Notes: a model not told the origin generated them from the letters alone. DNA of 14,041 nt from Bacillota bacterium (GCA_023394035.1 JAEXBK010000123.1:1-14041); one strand, 5' to 3'; numbered from the stretch's first letter, positions 1 through 7,567 are shown. Numbers and translations: made by a program.

Positions 1-521
1 CCGAAGGCAGTTCCGTCAAGTCCGAGATCAAGTCCCACAAACCAAAGCAACACGCACAGTCCTATATTTATCGCAAGTCCTGCCGCACTGTCAAATGCTT
101 CAAAGCTGCTGAAAAGCTTTTCGGCAAAAAAGTAACCGCAAAGAATACCTGCTGCCACTGCAAGAACGATATATACAGTCATCTTATCGATACCTAAACC
201 CTTTGATTTGTCGGATGACTTATGCCCGTCGGAGCCTGCATATCTGTCCATTTTAAGGAGTCTTGCCGTAATACTTACAGCCGCAACCGAAAATGCAAGG
301 ATTATCACAGTCGTAACAAATGCATAAAAACCTATTGCGCTGAGATTCGATATAACTTCATCGTTAGCTCCCATTCTCGCTCCCATAGTAAGAACGAGTA
401 TAATTATAGCGGCTGTCTGAACCTTCGATGTCCATTTTATCTTCTCTTTATGTTTTCTAAGTCTGCTGCCTACCGCATATCCGATAGCAGCCATTATAAT
501 ATAAATTATAAGCTCTCTCAT
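1..521 (-). CDS. lysO: LysO-like (DUF340) lysine exporter family protein, 3' end cut by the window edge
   Basis: Integral membrane protein of the LysO/YbjE (DUF340) family; E. coli LysO exports L-lysine and toxic analogues across the inner membrane. The 173 residues visible show a first helix at about 3-18, a basic loop, a second helix at about 36-47 running into the family-typical glycine/arginine-rich motif MGARMG (46-51), a third helix near 65-80, a charged loop and two more helices ending in GLDLGLDGT, another family hallmark. The start ATG overlaps the barstar TGA (ATGA), so translation is probably coupled. It is the last visible gene of the minus-strand operon that begins at 4018. Family membership is fairly certain; lysine as the actual substrate is inferred from E. 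coli only. Confidence 0.82.
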   Translation of the reverse strand, partial: MRELIIYIIMAAIGYAVGSRLRKHKEKIKWTSKVQTAAIIILVLTMGARMGANDEVISNLSAIGFYAFVTTVIILAFSVAAVSITARLLKMDRYAGSDGHKSSDKSKGLGIDKMTVYIVLAVAAGILCGYFFAEKLFSSFEAFDSAAGLAINIGLCVLLWFVGLDLGLDGTAF

Positions 522-865
522 ATATTATTCTCAAGGTCATGGTCTTCTTCGTCCGCATAGTATGAGTCGAAGATGCTGTCATCACCCAAATTCTCCTTTT
601 GGAAATTAATAAAAACCGAAGGATTTTCTTCGTTTATAGCCTCACATACATTTTTGAGGCGGTCGAGATACGGCTTTAACGATTCTTCCGCAGTATCCGG
701 TAAAGAAAACGTAACTTCCGTAAAATCTGTAATATCCGTCATTATATCATAAAATGCGTCAAGATTTTTGCCAAAATGGTCAGGTAAACGCATAGCTGCG
801 ACAACTTTTTCCCATAACGCCGCCTTTGATGCAGTGCCGTCAAGATCTATATAATATTTCATCAT
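518..865 (-). CDS. Barstar-family ribonuclease inhibitor
   Basis: Small acidic cytoplasmic protein (115 aa) of the barstar family, the tight inhibitor that blocks the active site of barnase-type ribonucleases. The inhibitory helix is recognisable: LPDHFGKNLDAFYD at 27-40 aligns with LPEYYGENLDALWD of Bacillus barstar, keeping the two key acids (barstar D35 and D39, here D36 and D40). Barstar Y29 is His here and E32 is Lys. The C-terminal 25 or so residues are a very acidic tail not needed for the fold. The first ATG overlaps the TGA of the ribonuclease gene; the second ATG (862) sits at a better distance from the GGAGA ribosome site, so the protein may be one residue shorter. Translational coupling to the nuclease gene would guarantee inhibitor synthesis. 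Confidence 0.9.
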   Translation of the reverse strand: MMKYYIDLDGTASKAALWEKVVAAMRLPDHFGKNLDAFYDIMTDITDFTEVTFSLPDTAEESLKPYLDRLKNVCEAINEENPSVFINFQKENLGDDSIFDSYYADEEDHDLENNI

Positions 866-1344
866 TCTTCTCCGTACAAAAGCTCAAACGTATCGTAGTG
901 ATCGTCAGTGTAATATATCAGACCGTCGTTTGAAAAGATAATCCGCTTTGCGCCGCGCTTTGATGCTCCGAGCGTATCTATATCGCACTCAAAATATTTT
1001 CGTCCGGGCTTCTCCGGCAGCAAGCCTTCGAAATTTCCGAAAACGTCGCCCCCTATGCACTTGCCTTTTGCAAACGGTTCGAGTGAACCGCCTTCCCAGC
1101 CGAGCGTTTTTGCTTCCTTCTTTGTTATGAAATTTTCCGGAAGCCTTCCGTATTCATTTATGTACGCCGCAACTTCCTCTTTTGACGAATATGTTCCGTT
1201 TTCCTCTATCGCAAAACCATGTGATTCGGGAGCATCGCTGCCTTGATTTCGTGATTTACAGCCCGCAAACAATGTAACGAACAATATCAAAACCGCTACT
1301 ATCAAAAACAGCTTTCCGATTTTACTTTTCAAATTTTTTTCCAT
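862..1344 (-). CDS. Barnase-type ribonuclease, predicted secreted lipoprotein
   Basis: Guanyl-preferring endoribonuclease of the barnase (N1/T1) family, 160 aa. Residues 1-29 form a lipoprotein signal peptide: basic start, hydrophobic stretch 12-26 and lipobox LFAGC with Cys29, so the mature enzyme is probably anchored outside the membrane. The catalytic domain spans about 45-155. Barnase residues map as K27=K75, guanine-binding E60=E106, E73=E119, R87=R134 and H102=H149; all are kept. Barnase R59, which contacts barstar, is Phe105. The ATG lies inside the end of dinB (23-base overlap) with no good ribosome site, suggesting coupling to dinB translation. The next gene encodes the cognate barstar. 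Likely roles are nutrient scavenging or competition rather than a classical intracellular toxin, which is inference. Confidence 0.9.
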   Translation of the reverse strand: MEKNLKSKIGKLFLIVAVLILFVTLFAGCKSRNQGSDAPESHGFAIEENGTYSSKEEVAAYINEYGRLPENFITKKEAKTLGWEGGSLEPFAKGKCIGGDVFGNFEGLLPEKPGRKYFECDIDTLGASKRGAKRIIFSNDGLIYYTDDHYDTFELLYGEE

Positions 1345-2614
1345 TCGGTTTGTTTTTCATTCTTTCTATCTGAGCTTCGTATTTTTTTCCTGCACCTACG
1401 GTATTTTCTACAAGTGTGCCCGGCATTATCGTACTTTTCCCAAATTTTTTCCTTATTTCATCGACCGCTTTGTCAGCCAATCTATCCTTAATGCTGCTTT
1501 CCTCTCCTATTGTTTCGAATAACGAAAGCTGTTCTTCGTCCTCGTCGCACAAATCCGTGAGAGAAATGCCTATAAGCCTAAGCGGTGTTTTCCGATTCCA
1601 CAGCTCGTCAAAAAGTGCCGTAGAAATATCATATATCTCCGACGTAACGTCCGTTGATGAGGAAATCTTTTTTTGGTGTGAATGATTTCTGAAATCATTT
1701 CCCCTTACTGTTACGGAAATGCACTGCGCCTTTGCCCCGTCTGCACGCATTCGCGCAGCGACGCTGTCCGCAAGCTCCAGTATTACTCTTTTACCCTCTT
1801 CAGATGATTTTATATCATGCTCGAGAGTCGTAGAAATGCTGTAGCCCTTCGCTTTTTCTCTCTCAGGCGAAACAGGAGAGTCATCGATTCCGTTTGCAAA
1901 GCGGTTTAACACTTCACCGCCCTTAAAGCCCGCAATCCTCTGCAGCCTCTTCAAATCAGCCGAAGCAAGCTCTCCAATGGTATAGATATGCTCTTTGACA
2001 AGCTTTTCCGCAGTCGCCCTGCCTACCGAATATAGCTCACGCACAGGAAGGTGCCACATTTTTTCTTTTATTTCACTTTTGAAAAGCGTGTGAACTTTAT
2101 CCGGTTTTTCGAAATCACTTGCCATTTTTGCAAGCAGCTTATTGCTTCCGACACCTACATTTACGGTAAATCCAAGCTCATCTCTGATCCTATTCTTCAG
2201 CTCATATGCCGCTTTAATGATGTCCGGAAACACTTTACTCATACCCGTCATATCGATAAAACACTCGTCTATGGAAAATTTTTCGACAAGCGGTGAGTAT
2301 TCCTCGCATATTTTCATAAACGCATGTGAGCATTCCATATAAAGTCTGAAATCAGGCCGGGCAAGATAAAGCTCTGGCATTTTTCTGAGAGCCGACGATA
2401 CCGCCTCTCCCGTTCTTATACCGTATTTCTTTGCAGGGATTGACTTTGCAAGGATGACGCCTGTCCTTTTGTCTCGATCACCGCCTATTGCCGACGGAAT
2501 CATCCTTATGTCAGCCTCACCGTTTTTGACACGTCTTGCCGCTTCCCATGACAAAAATGCACTGTTTACATCAACGTGAAAAATCACGCGTTTGTTTTCG
2601 CTTCGGGCTGCCAT
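1322..2614 (-). CDS. dinB: DNA polymerase IV (Y-family, DinB)
   Basis: Error-prone translesion DNA polymerase of the Y family, 430 aa, longer than E. coli DinB (351 aa) but usual for Bacillota. The palm metal ligands are D15 (HVDVNS motif) and D116-E117 (FSIDECFIDMTG); F20 occupies the steric-gate position that excludes ribonucleotides. A VGVGSNKLLAKMASD motif follows, then a helix-hairpin-helix thumb region around 170-230 and the little-finger domain to about 350. QLSLF at 362-366 is a textbook beta-clamp binding motif; a basic tail follows. The start ATG has GGTGG just upstream and lies 8 bases after the preceding membrane-protein gene. No LexA-box-like site is visible directly upstream, and expression presumably follows the whole operon. 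It overlaps the ribonuclease gene by 23 bases. Confidence 0.95.
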   Translation of the reverse strand: MAARSENKRVIFHVDVNSAFLSWEAARRVKNGEADIRMIPSAIGGDRDKRTGVILAKSIPAKKYGIRTGEAVSSALRKMPELYLARPDFRLYMECSHAFMKICEEYSPLVEKFSIDECFIDMTGMSKVFPDIIKAAYELKNRIRDELGFTVNVGVGSNKLLAKMASDFEKPDKVHTLFKSEIKEKMWHLPVRELYSVGRATAEKLVKEHIYTIGELASADLKRLQRIAGFKGGEVLNRFANGIDDSPVSPEREKAKGYSISTTLEHDIKSSEEGKRVILELADSVAARMRADGAKAQCISVTVRGNDFRNHSHQKKISSSTDVTSEIYDISTALFDELWNRKTPLRLIGISLTDLCDEDEEQLSLFETIGEESSIKDRLADKAVDEIRKKFGKSTIMPGTLVENTVGAGKKYEAQIERMKNKPNGKKFEK

Positions 2615-2622
2615 AATACCAC

Positions 2623-3291
2623 CTACAGCAAACCTTTTTTGTAGAGTATTCTCGAAACGGCTATGGCAAAAATCGCACCGACCGGCACCATTATGCTTAC
2701 GGCAGATGCCAGCGCAGGCACGGCTATAAAAAGTACAAGCATCAGCAAAACCGGCGCAATCGCTATCTTTGCGTTTTTCGCAAAGAATACTACCGCAAGA
2801 CCACCGAAGAGAGCAGGAAGAATATTATCAAAAGCAGGCTTCAGTATTTCCGACTGGAGAACCGGCTGAAGCGGAGTAAGCAGGAGCATTCCGAAAAACA
2901 GTATCGTTACGGTTACAATGGATGAAACGGCAATGGCTATCGTCGAAATAACCTCGCCCTCGTCAGTGTCGGCTTCCGCCTTGAAGGCCTGCATTGCGTT
3001 CAGTGCCGCAGGAACCTTCATCGCCGTAAGGTTGCCTGTAACAAAGCCGAGATATGTTCCGCCTATTCCAAGCATCGGTGCAAACGTGAATGCCTCTATA
3101 GCTCCAACGATCCAAAATATAGGAGCTACACCGAGCATCCCCTTTAGGAAATCGCCGAGCTTAGGCCACGCGCCGTAATAAACGCTTACCGTAACAGGAA
3201 AAAGGATGAACAACAGGATTGCAATGAGCGTCGTGATTCTGCCGATAAAAAATATTTTGTCGTTATATGTCTTGTCCCTCTTCTTTTCCAT
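2623..3291 (-). CDS. Polytopic membrane protein, partner of the DUF5058-like gene
   Basis: I do not recognise a named family with certainty. The 222-aa protein has about five to six hydrophobic segments (roughly 15-38, 56-76, 112-138, 158-172, 176-190 and 195-214), with a short charged N-terminus and a positive C-terminus, so it sits in the cytoplasmic membrane. A glycine-rich stretch, GIGGTYLGFVTGN (about 76-88), followed by a short amphipathic segment, looks like a conserved functional loop. Its gene starts one base after the DUF5058-like gene, with a GGGAGG ribosome site inside the end of that gene, so the two are almost certainly made together and may form a two-subunit transporter. The substrate is unknown; an amino-acid or peptide link is only suggested by the exporter at the end of the operon. 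Confidence 0.75.
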   Translation of the reverse strand: MEKKRDKTYNDKIFFIGRITTLIAILLFILFPVTVSVYYGAWPKLGDFLKGMLGVAPIFWIVGAIEAFTFAPMLGIGGTYLGFVTGNLTAMKVPAALNAMQAFKAEADTDEGEVISTIAIAVSSIVTVTILFFGMLLLTPLQPVLQSEILKPAFDNILPALFGGLAVVFFAKNAKIAIAPVLLMLVLFIAVPALASAVSIMVPVGAIFAIAVSRILYKKGLL

Positions 3292-3292
3292 A

Positions 3293-4018
3293 TTACTTAC
3301 CTCCCATCAAAGCCGTTACCGGTATCGCAAGCGCCATCGAAGCAAGCATGCTTATCGGCATAGCATAGTTTTCGAGCCACGCAATCTTTCGCACCTTGAC
3401 AAAGTATCCGATTACGGCCATCATTCCGGCACTTATAAGCATAACTGTAACAGGTATGAATCCAGAAAGCCCCGACCTTATATCCGCAAAAATCAAGCCG
3501 AGAAACGCGGAGATCATACCCATAAACAGAGAGTCGCTGAATATGCGTCCCCATCTTTCGTCGCTGCCTTTGATCTTTACGAGACCGCTTTTCATCTGTG
3601 GAAGGAACAGCGTGATTATAATTATTCCTGACAATATTCCGCATGTCATTACCCACGCTATGTTTGAGTAAACTACTGGGTCGGTTATCGTCTCCGCAAG
3701 CGATGTTCCTGTAACGGATGCGGCTGTCGATGCTGCCGGAAGCTCATATGTCAATGCTCCAAGCACCGAAAGTCTGAGCCACGGAAGCGGCAGCCCCAGA
3801 AATTTTGAGAGAGTTATCATTCCGAGCAAAATCGACACCGCAGGTGCTATCGTGAATACCGCAGTCGATATCATCATGCGCTTTATCTTTTTTCTGTCCA
3901 TCCCAAGCTCATCTGCACGCCTTAATGCGATTATCAAAAAAATCACGGACTGAATGAGGACATAAAGGACTATTACACCTGCCGTTATAAATAGGATCTT
4001 ATCATTCACATTAAACAT
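3293..4018 (-). CDS. DUF5058-like polytopic membrane protein
   Basis: Membrane protein of 241 aa with about six to seven hydrophobic helices (near 9-31, 47-70, 83-105, 120-145, 160-180, 187-205 and 218-238); it resembles the DUF5058 family, whose function is unknown. I chose the ATG at 4018, not the one 15 bases upstream at 4033, because GGAAGG lies 7 bases before the 4018 codon and would itself be inside the longer version. The segment around LPLPW and LTYELPAASTAA (about 76-102) is rich in small and polar residues and could line a substrate path. It is the first gene of the operon and follows a terminator by about 23 bases. The pairing with the next membrane gene suggests a heteromeric transporter. 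Confidence 0.72.
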   Translation of the reverse strand: MFNVNDKILFITAGVIVLYVLIQSVIFLIIALRRADELGMDRKKIKRMMISTAVFTIAPAVSILLGMITLSKFLGLPLPWLRLSVLGALTYELPAASTAASVTGTSLAETITDPVVYSNIAWVMTCGILSGIIIITLFLPQMKSGLVKIKGSDERWGRIFSDSLFMGMISAFLGLIFADIRSGLSGFIPVTVMLISAGMMAVIGYFVKVRKIAWLENYAMPISMLASMALAIPVTALMGGK

Positions 4019-4040
4019 AAGGATTCCTTCCATATAAGTT

Positions 4041-4069
4041 TAAAAACGGCGATGGCAAAAGCCACCGCC
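4041..4069 (-). terminator. Intrinsic terminator after telA
   Basis: On the minus strand GGCGGTGGC (4069-4061) pairs with GCCATCGCC (4056-4048), a 9-bp stem with one G-U pair and a TTTT loop, followed by GTTTTTA. It starts 15 bases after the telA stop and ends only about 23 bases before the next start codon on the same strand, so it separates telA from the DUF5058-like gene but leaves hardly any room for a new promoter. Confidence 0.85.
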
Positions 4070-4083
4070 TGCAAATAATCAAA

Positions 4084-5289
4084 TTACTGTACTTCTTCGC
4101 TTTCGCTCTCGTTTCCCGACTGAGCCTTGGATGCAAGAAGGAGCTTTCCCTTAAGCTGGTCTTCGATCTGAATGAGCTCAGCCTCCGCCGACTGACGCCT
4201 TGACTTGCCCTCTGCCTGTATAGCAAGAACTTCATCAAGCGTTGCTATAAGCGACTGGTTCGTCTGCTTGAGCGTTTCTATATCGACAATACCGCGCTCC
4301 GATTCCTTGACGCTTGCAATCGTAGCTTCGTGGAGTGCCTCTGCATTCTTCTTGAGCAGCTCGTTCGTCATCTCGTTAACTGCATGCTGCGCCTTCGCCG
4401 CCTGTGTCGAATGTTCAAGCCCCATGGCTATAACCATCTGATTTTTCCAAAGAGGAATTGTATTTACTATTGTTGACTGTATCTTCTCGGCCATAAGGTT
4501 GTCGGAAGCCTGTACCATTCTGATCTGAGGTCCTGTCTGCATTGCAATTGAACGCGTAAGCTCCAGATCATAGATTTTCTTCTCAAATCTCTCGCACAGC
4601 GTCGCAAGATCCTTTGCTTTTTGGGCATCTTCAGGGAGTCCGCTCTCCTGAGCTATCCTCTGCAGCTCTGCCAGCTCTCCGCTTCTCGTCTGCTCAAGCT
4701 TCTGCTTTCCTGCCATGATGTACATGGTAAGCTCTTTGAAATAGCTGAGGTTCATCTCATACATGCGGTCGAGCATTGCCGAGTCCTTCATTAACTGAAC
4801 CTGGCGGGTTTCGAGTTCGTTTTTGATGTTTGCGACATTTGTTTCGACCTTGCTGTATTTTGCTTTGAGCGCCTGCAAATCGTTGCTTCTTCTCTTGAAG
4901 AAGCCGAAGATTCCTTTTTCTTCTACATCAAAATTCTTGAGCTCGCCTACAAGTCCGGTTATCATATTTCCGACCTCGCCCATATCCTGAGTCTTAACGT
5001 TCTCAAGAGCCTTCTCCGAGAAATCCGCAATCTTCTTCTGTGCACCGACACCGTAATTCATTATCGCCTGTGAGTTGTTGATATCTATCTTCTCAACGAA
5101 GGTATTTACGATGGCAAGCTCTTCGCTTGAAAGGCTGCTCGCCTCGACCACATCTTTGCCCGCCTCATCAGCAGAGGAATCAGCCTCAGCATCTATAGGG
5201 ACTGCTACGATATCATCTTCGCTCGGAAGAGCTTCTTCAAACGATAGCTCCGGTGCCGTAACCTTAAAATCATCAAATTTATCTGTCAT
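4084..5289 (-). CDS. telA: TelA-family protein (toxic anion resistance family)
   Basis: Soluble, mostly helical coiled-coil protein of 401 aa in the TelA/KlaA family (toxic anion resistance, PF05816). After an acidic N-terminal 50 residues come the conserved helix NSQAIMNYGVGAQ (72-84) and the GIFGFFKR signature (126-133), then long helices to about 385 rich in Gln, Glu and Lys. The family was named for plasmid tellurite resistance, but chromosomal members in Gram-positives are linked to cell-envelope stress; no ter genes are present here, so tellurite resistance should not be assumed. ATG follows AGGAGG by 8 bases and overlaps the xpaC stop by one base (TAATG), implying coupled translation. 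A terminator follows. Confidence 0.9.
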   Translation of the reverse strand: MTDKFDDFKVTAPELSFEEALPSEDDIVAVPIDAEADSSADEAGKDVVEASSLSSEELAIVNTFVEKIDINNSQAIMNYGVGAQKKIADFSEKALENVKTQDMGEVGNMITGLVGELKNFDVEEKGIFGFFKRRSNDLQALKAKYSKVETNVANIKNELETRQVQLMKDSAMLDRMYEMNLSYFKELTMYIMAGKQKLEQTRSGELAELQRIAQESGLPEDAQKAKDLATLCERFEKKIYDLELTRSIAMQTGPQIRMVQASDNLMAEKIQSTIVNTIPLWKNQMVIAMGLEHSTQAAKAQHAVNEMTNELLKKNAEALHEATIASVKESERGIVDIETLKQTNQSLIATLDEVLAIQAEGKSRRQSAEAELIQIEDQLKGKLLLASKAQSGNESESEEVQ

Positions 5290-6464
5290 TATTTATTCCT
5301 CCTGTTATGAACTGTTTTACCTTTTTTTGTTCTATCATCTGTGAGGCCGTCCTGAGCCATCATGGTCTGCATTACGGAAATGTCACTTGCAACATCCCAT
5401 GCTATATCCTCATAAAGGCTGTCAAACAGCTTAACAAAAGCATTGTTTATCGTGTCCATCGCTTCTGCGATTTCTCTTTTCGTGCTCTTTATATTTTCGC
5501 CTATCTGCGGCTGTTCGTCAAGGTAGATATACGCATTTATCAGCTTCTCAGTAGTAGGGAGATAGTAATTCATAAACTTTCTGAGATTCTGATACGAAGT
5601 CGGATCCTTCTCAACCTGCCTGAATATGCGGTCTACGATAATCTCCATATTGTCAAGCTTATCGGACATCTCATCGTCTATGATCTTTACGTTTGCAACA
5701 CGTATCTTTTCGATAAAGGCTTCCCCTTCCGCAAGAAGTGCCTTTGCTTCAGGCGGAACATTTGCATTATCGCGTGCAGCGGCTTTTGCTTCTTTGTCGA
5801 GCCTTGTGTTCTCTGCGAGCTGATACTGCTCGTATACCCAAGGCGTAAGCATCAATGTCGTTCTCTTCGCATCAAATCGCGCCTGTGGCAAGAATTTCGC
5901 CTTTATCATCCTGTCAAGAGACTTGAGCGTTTCATCGCTCGTCTCGAGCATTTGCGCAGAAAGCTGATTGACAGGATAATACTCCTCCGGACCTATTATC
6001 TTTGCGTATTTGTTGAACTTATCCTGAAGACGCTTGTTCTGCACACCGCTTCCGAAAAGAGCTCCTGAGCCTGCGGCAAGAAGTCCTGTGATTATAGCCG
6101 TTGAAACGGAAGCCACCGACGGAAAAAAAGCCGAAGCCACGATAAGAGGTATGGATGCAGGAACAAAAGCAATAAGGCCGATCAGACCGAATACCATCTT
6201 GAGAATCGGCTTTGCACCCATAGGGCGATTTTGCTGGAACGGAGTAAGATTCGGCTTTTGAAGCGGCGTAATATCTATCCCCTGCGTTTTTTTTCGCCCT
6301 GAAAACGACTGTTGGTACCGCCTTCCGCTATATGTGTAGTTAAAGCTTCCGACCTTTCGTCTTATTTCGTCGCTGAGACCCGAAAAGTCCTTTCTTTCTA
6401 TTGCATCTGTTACGTTTTCCAAGATGGAGCCGCCGATGTCAACAAGATCATCAAAACTGTACAT
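5289..6464 (-). CDS. xpaC: XpaC-like membrane protein (5-bromo-4-chloroindolyl phosphate hydrolysis family)
   Basis: Membrane-anchored protein of 391 aa resembling XpaC of Bacillus, longer because of an N-terminal extension. Residues 1-40 carry the amphipathic helix typical of the Bacillota long form (ending DEIRRKVGSFNY), 41-87 are a basic and polar linker, two transmembrane helices lie at about 88-113 and 119-139, and 145-370 are a mainly helical cytoplasmic domain. The C-terminus is basic. Xpa stands for an indolyl-phosphate hydrolysis phenotype; no phosphatase motif is evident, so enzyme activity should not be inferred. It is the first gene of the xpaC-telA operon, with a near-consensus promoter at 6499-6527 and a GAGG ribosome site, and overlaps telA by one base. 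The two proteins probably work together at the membrane. Confidence 0.85.
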   Translation of the reverse strand: MYSFDDLVDIGGSILENVTDAIERKDFSGLSDEIRRKVGSFNYTYSGRRYQQSFSGRKKTQGIDITPLQKPNLTPFQQNRPMGAKPILKMVFGLIGLIAFVPASIPLIVASAFFPSVASVSTAIITGLLAAGSGALFGSGVQNKRLQDKFNKYAKIIGPEEYYPVNQLSAQMLETSDETLKSLDRMIKAKFLPQARFDAKRTTLMLTPWVYEQYQLAENTRLDKEAKAAARDNANVPPEAKALLAEGEAFIEKIRVANVKIIDDEMSDKLDNMEIIVDRIFRQVEKDPTSYQNLRKFMNYYLPTTEKLINAYIYLDEQPQIGENIKSTKREIAEAMDTINNAFVKLFDSLYEDIAWDVASDISVMQTMMAQDGLTDDRTKKGKTVHNRRNK

Positions 6465-6498
6465 GTGATCCTCTTTCCCGGTTATATTCTAACTATAT

Positions 6499-6527
6499 AT
6501 TATACTTTTAGCCTCATACACCGTCAA
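6499..6527 (-). promoter_or_regulatory. Sigma-70-type promoter of xpaC-telA
   Basis: On the minus strand TTGACG (6527-6522) and a perfect TATAAT (6504-6499) are separated by exactly 17 bases, giving a start about 25-30 bases upstream of the xpaC ATG. The -35 box begins just 11 bases beyond the LysR stop codon (6541), so the promoter uses nearly all of the 76-base gap and no separate terminator for the LysR gene is seen. Confidence 0.85.
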
Positions 6528-6540
6528 GCGGTGCGTTAGG

Positions 6541-7431
6541 CTAGCCCTCGTACTTCTGGGCAACCCAGCGCTGTGCGTATTTGATAAATTCGCGCGTCGC
6601 CTCGTTCATCTGTTCTATATTCTTTACGGCAATGCCGAGAATTCTGTCTTCTCCTGATGTAAGCGGTCTTACCGCCAGCTTTCTCGTAGTTTTCCAGACG
6701 AGCATCTGCGGCAAAAGTGTCACTCCGAGGTTCTTTTCGACCATAGCAACTACAGCATAGTCGTTCATTTCTGAGAACCTGACCTTAGGGCGCGCATTAT
6801 GTCTCAGAAATACGTCTTCTATTTCCTTTGTTTCCGTATATGTTCCCTCCGTCAGCTTAATATACGGATATCTGGCTAAGTCCGTTACCGAGATCGTTCT
6901 CTGCGCTGCAAGCTCATGCCCCTCCGGTACAACCGCAACAAGAGGATCGCTGTGAAGCTTAAACGTAGGGAAAGAGCTTCCTTCTATGCTGCTTACAAAC
7001 GAACAGTCAACCTTTCCTCTCTTAAGCCATTCCATGTTTTCTTCAGTTGTTCCCTGAAGCAGCTGGAACTCCACCTGAGGATGATCCTCAACGTAAGCCG
7101 CTATAATACCGGGCAGCCACTGTACGGAAACGCTTGTAAATGTAGCGATTCTTACAAGACCTGATTCGAGCTTTCTCATCGCATAAAGCTTGCTGCGTAA
7201 GCTTTCGTAGGAACGGCAAATCTCCTCAAAATACGGTATCAGCATCTCTCCGTCAGACGTTGCATATGCTCCCGACTTTTCTCTCACGAGCAGCTTAAGT
7301 CCGCAATCATCCTCAAGTGCATTCAAAAGATGCGTGATTCCTGACTGCGTATATCCGAGATCTTCTGCGGCTCTTGTAAGATTTCCGAGTTCTATTGTCT
7401 TGAGAAATGCCTGATACTGTGAAAGACTCAT
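6541..7431 (-). CDS. LysR-family transcriptional regulator
   Basis: One-component regulator of the LysR type, 296 aa, the family's usual length. The N-terminal winged helix-turn-helix occupies 1-60 (SLSQYQAFLKTIELGN, then RAAEDLGYTQSGITHLLNALED), a linker helix follows to about 88, and a periplasmic-binding-like effector domain fills 90-290. The N-terminus departs slightly from the common pattern: SGIT-HLLNALE in place of S-x-S-xxIxxLE, still within the family. ATG is preceded by AGGAGG at good distance. It stands alone; its promoter lies in the 300-base gap upstream, which also has a plus-strand promoter and an inverted repeat fit for LysR binding, but the divergent target gene normally found there is absent. 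The effector molecule and targets are unknown. Confidence 0.93.
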   Translation of the reverse strand: MSLSQYQAFLKTIELGNLTRAAEDLGYTQSGITHLLNALEDDCGLKLLVREKSGAYATSDGEMLIPYFEEICRSYESLRSKLYAMRKLESGLVRIATFTSVSVQWLPGIIAAYVEDHPQVEFQLLQGTTEENMEWLKRGKVDCSFVSSIEGSSFPTFKLHSDPLVAVVPEGHELAAQRTISVTDLARYPYIKLTEGTYTETKEIEDVFLRHNARPKVRFSEMNDYAVVAMVEKNLGVTLLPQMLVWKTTRKLAVRPLTSGEDRILGIAVKNIEQMNEATREFIKYAQRWVAQKYEG

Positions 7432-7481
7432 CTTCTTCCTCCTGATTACCGTTTCTAATTATATCAATAAAATACTTGCGT

Positions 7482-7510
7482 TTTACTAATACACTTTCTT
7501 TGATTATAAT
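7482..7510 (+). promoter_or_regulatory. Plus-strand promoter pointing away from the LysR gene
   Basis: TTTACT (7482-7487), 17 bases, perfect TATAAT (7505-7510). The predicted start near 7517 lies about 50 bases before an orphan terminator and no open reading frame follows, so it either makes a short RNA or is the leftover promoter of a lost LysR target gene. Confidence 0.55.
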
Positions 7511-7532
7511 ACAGGTTAGTAAGTATAAACAA
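7503..7532 (-). promoter_or_regulatory. Probable LysR gene promoter
   Basis: On the minus strand TTGTTT (7532-7527), 18 bases, TATAAT (7508-7503). Its -10 box overlaps the -10 of the opposed plus-strand promoter by four bases, so the two cannot be occupied together. The leader to the LysR ATG would be about 65 bases. A second TATAAT at 7463-7458 has no matching -35. Confidence 0.5.
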
Positions 7533-7567
7533 GTTTATTCTTCAAATATTTGTTTCGTTTCCTTATT

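Larger units (their letters stand above)
7474..7534. promoter_or_regulatory. Inverted repeat spanning opposed promoters, candidate LysR operator
   Basis: Two bipartite arms mirror each other: ACTTG (7474-7478) plus TTACTAA (7483-7489) on the left and TTAGTAA (7516-7522) plus CAAGT (7530-7534) on the right. They enclose the two promoters listed separately. Spacing between the inner elements is 26 bases. LysR regulators commonly bind such dyads in the gap upstream of their own gene; binding by this LysR protein is inference. Confidence 0.5.

Noticed and set aside
4025..4060. TTGCCA, 16 bases, TATATG as a promoter for the DUF5058-like operon
   Set aside because: The -35 would lie in the terminator stem and the transcript would start on the ribosome site itself, so it could not drive normal initiation.
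5307..6068. Plus-strand 253-aa frame
   Set aside because: It lies opposite xpaC, has no ribosome site, and its protein is Arg/Cys/Leu-rich with no domain pattern.
4084..6464. Tellurite-resistance locus
   Set aside because: TelA and XpaC pairs are common in Bacillota chromosomes; no terZ/D-type genes accompany them, so the phenotype cannot be claimed.
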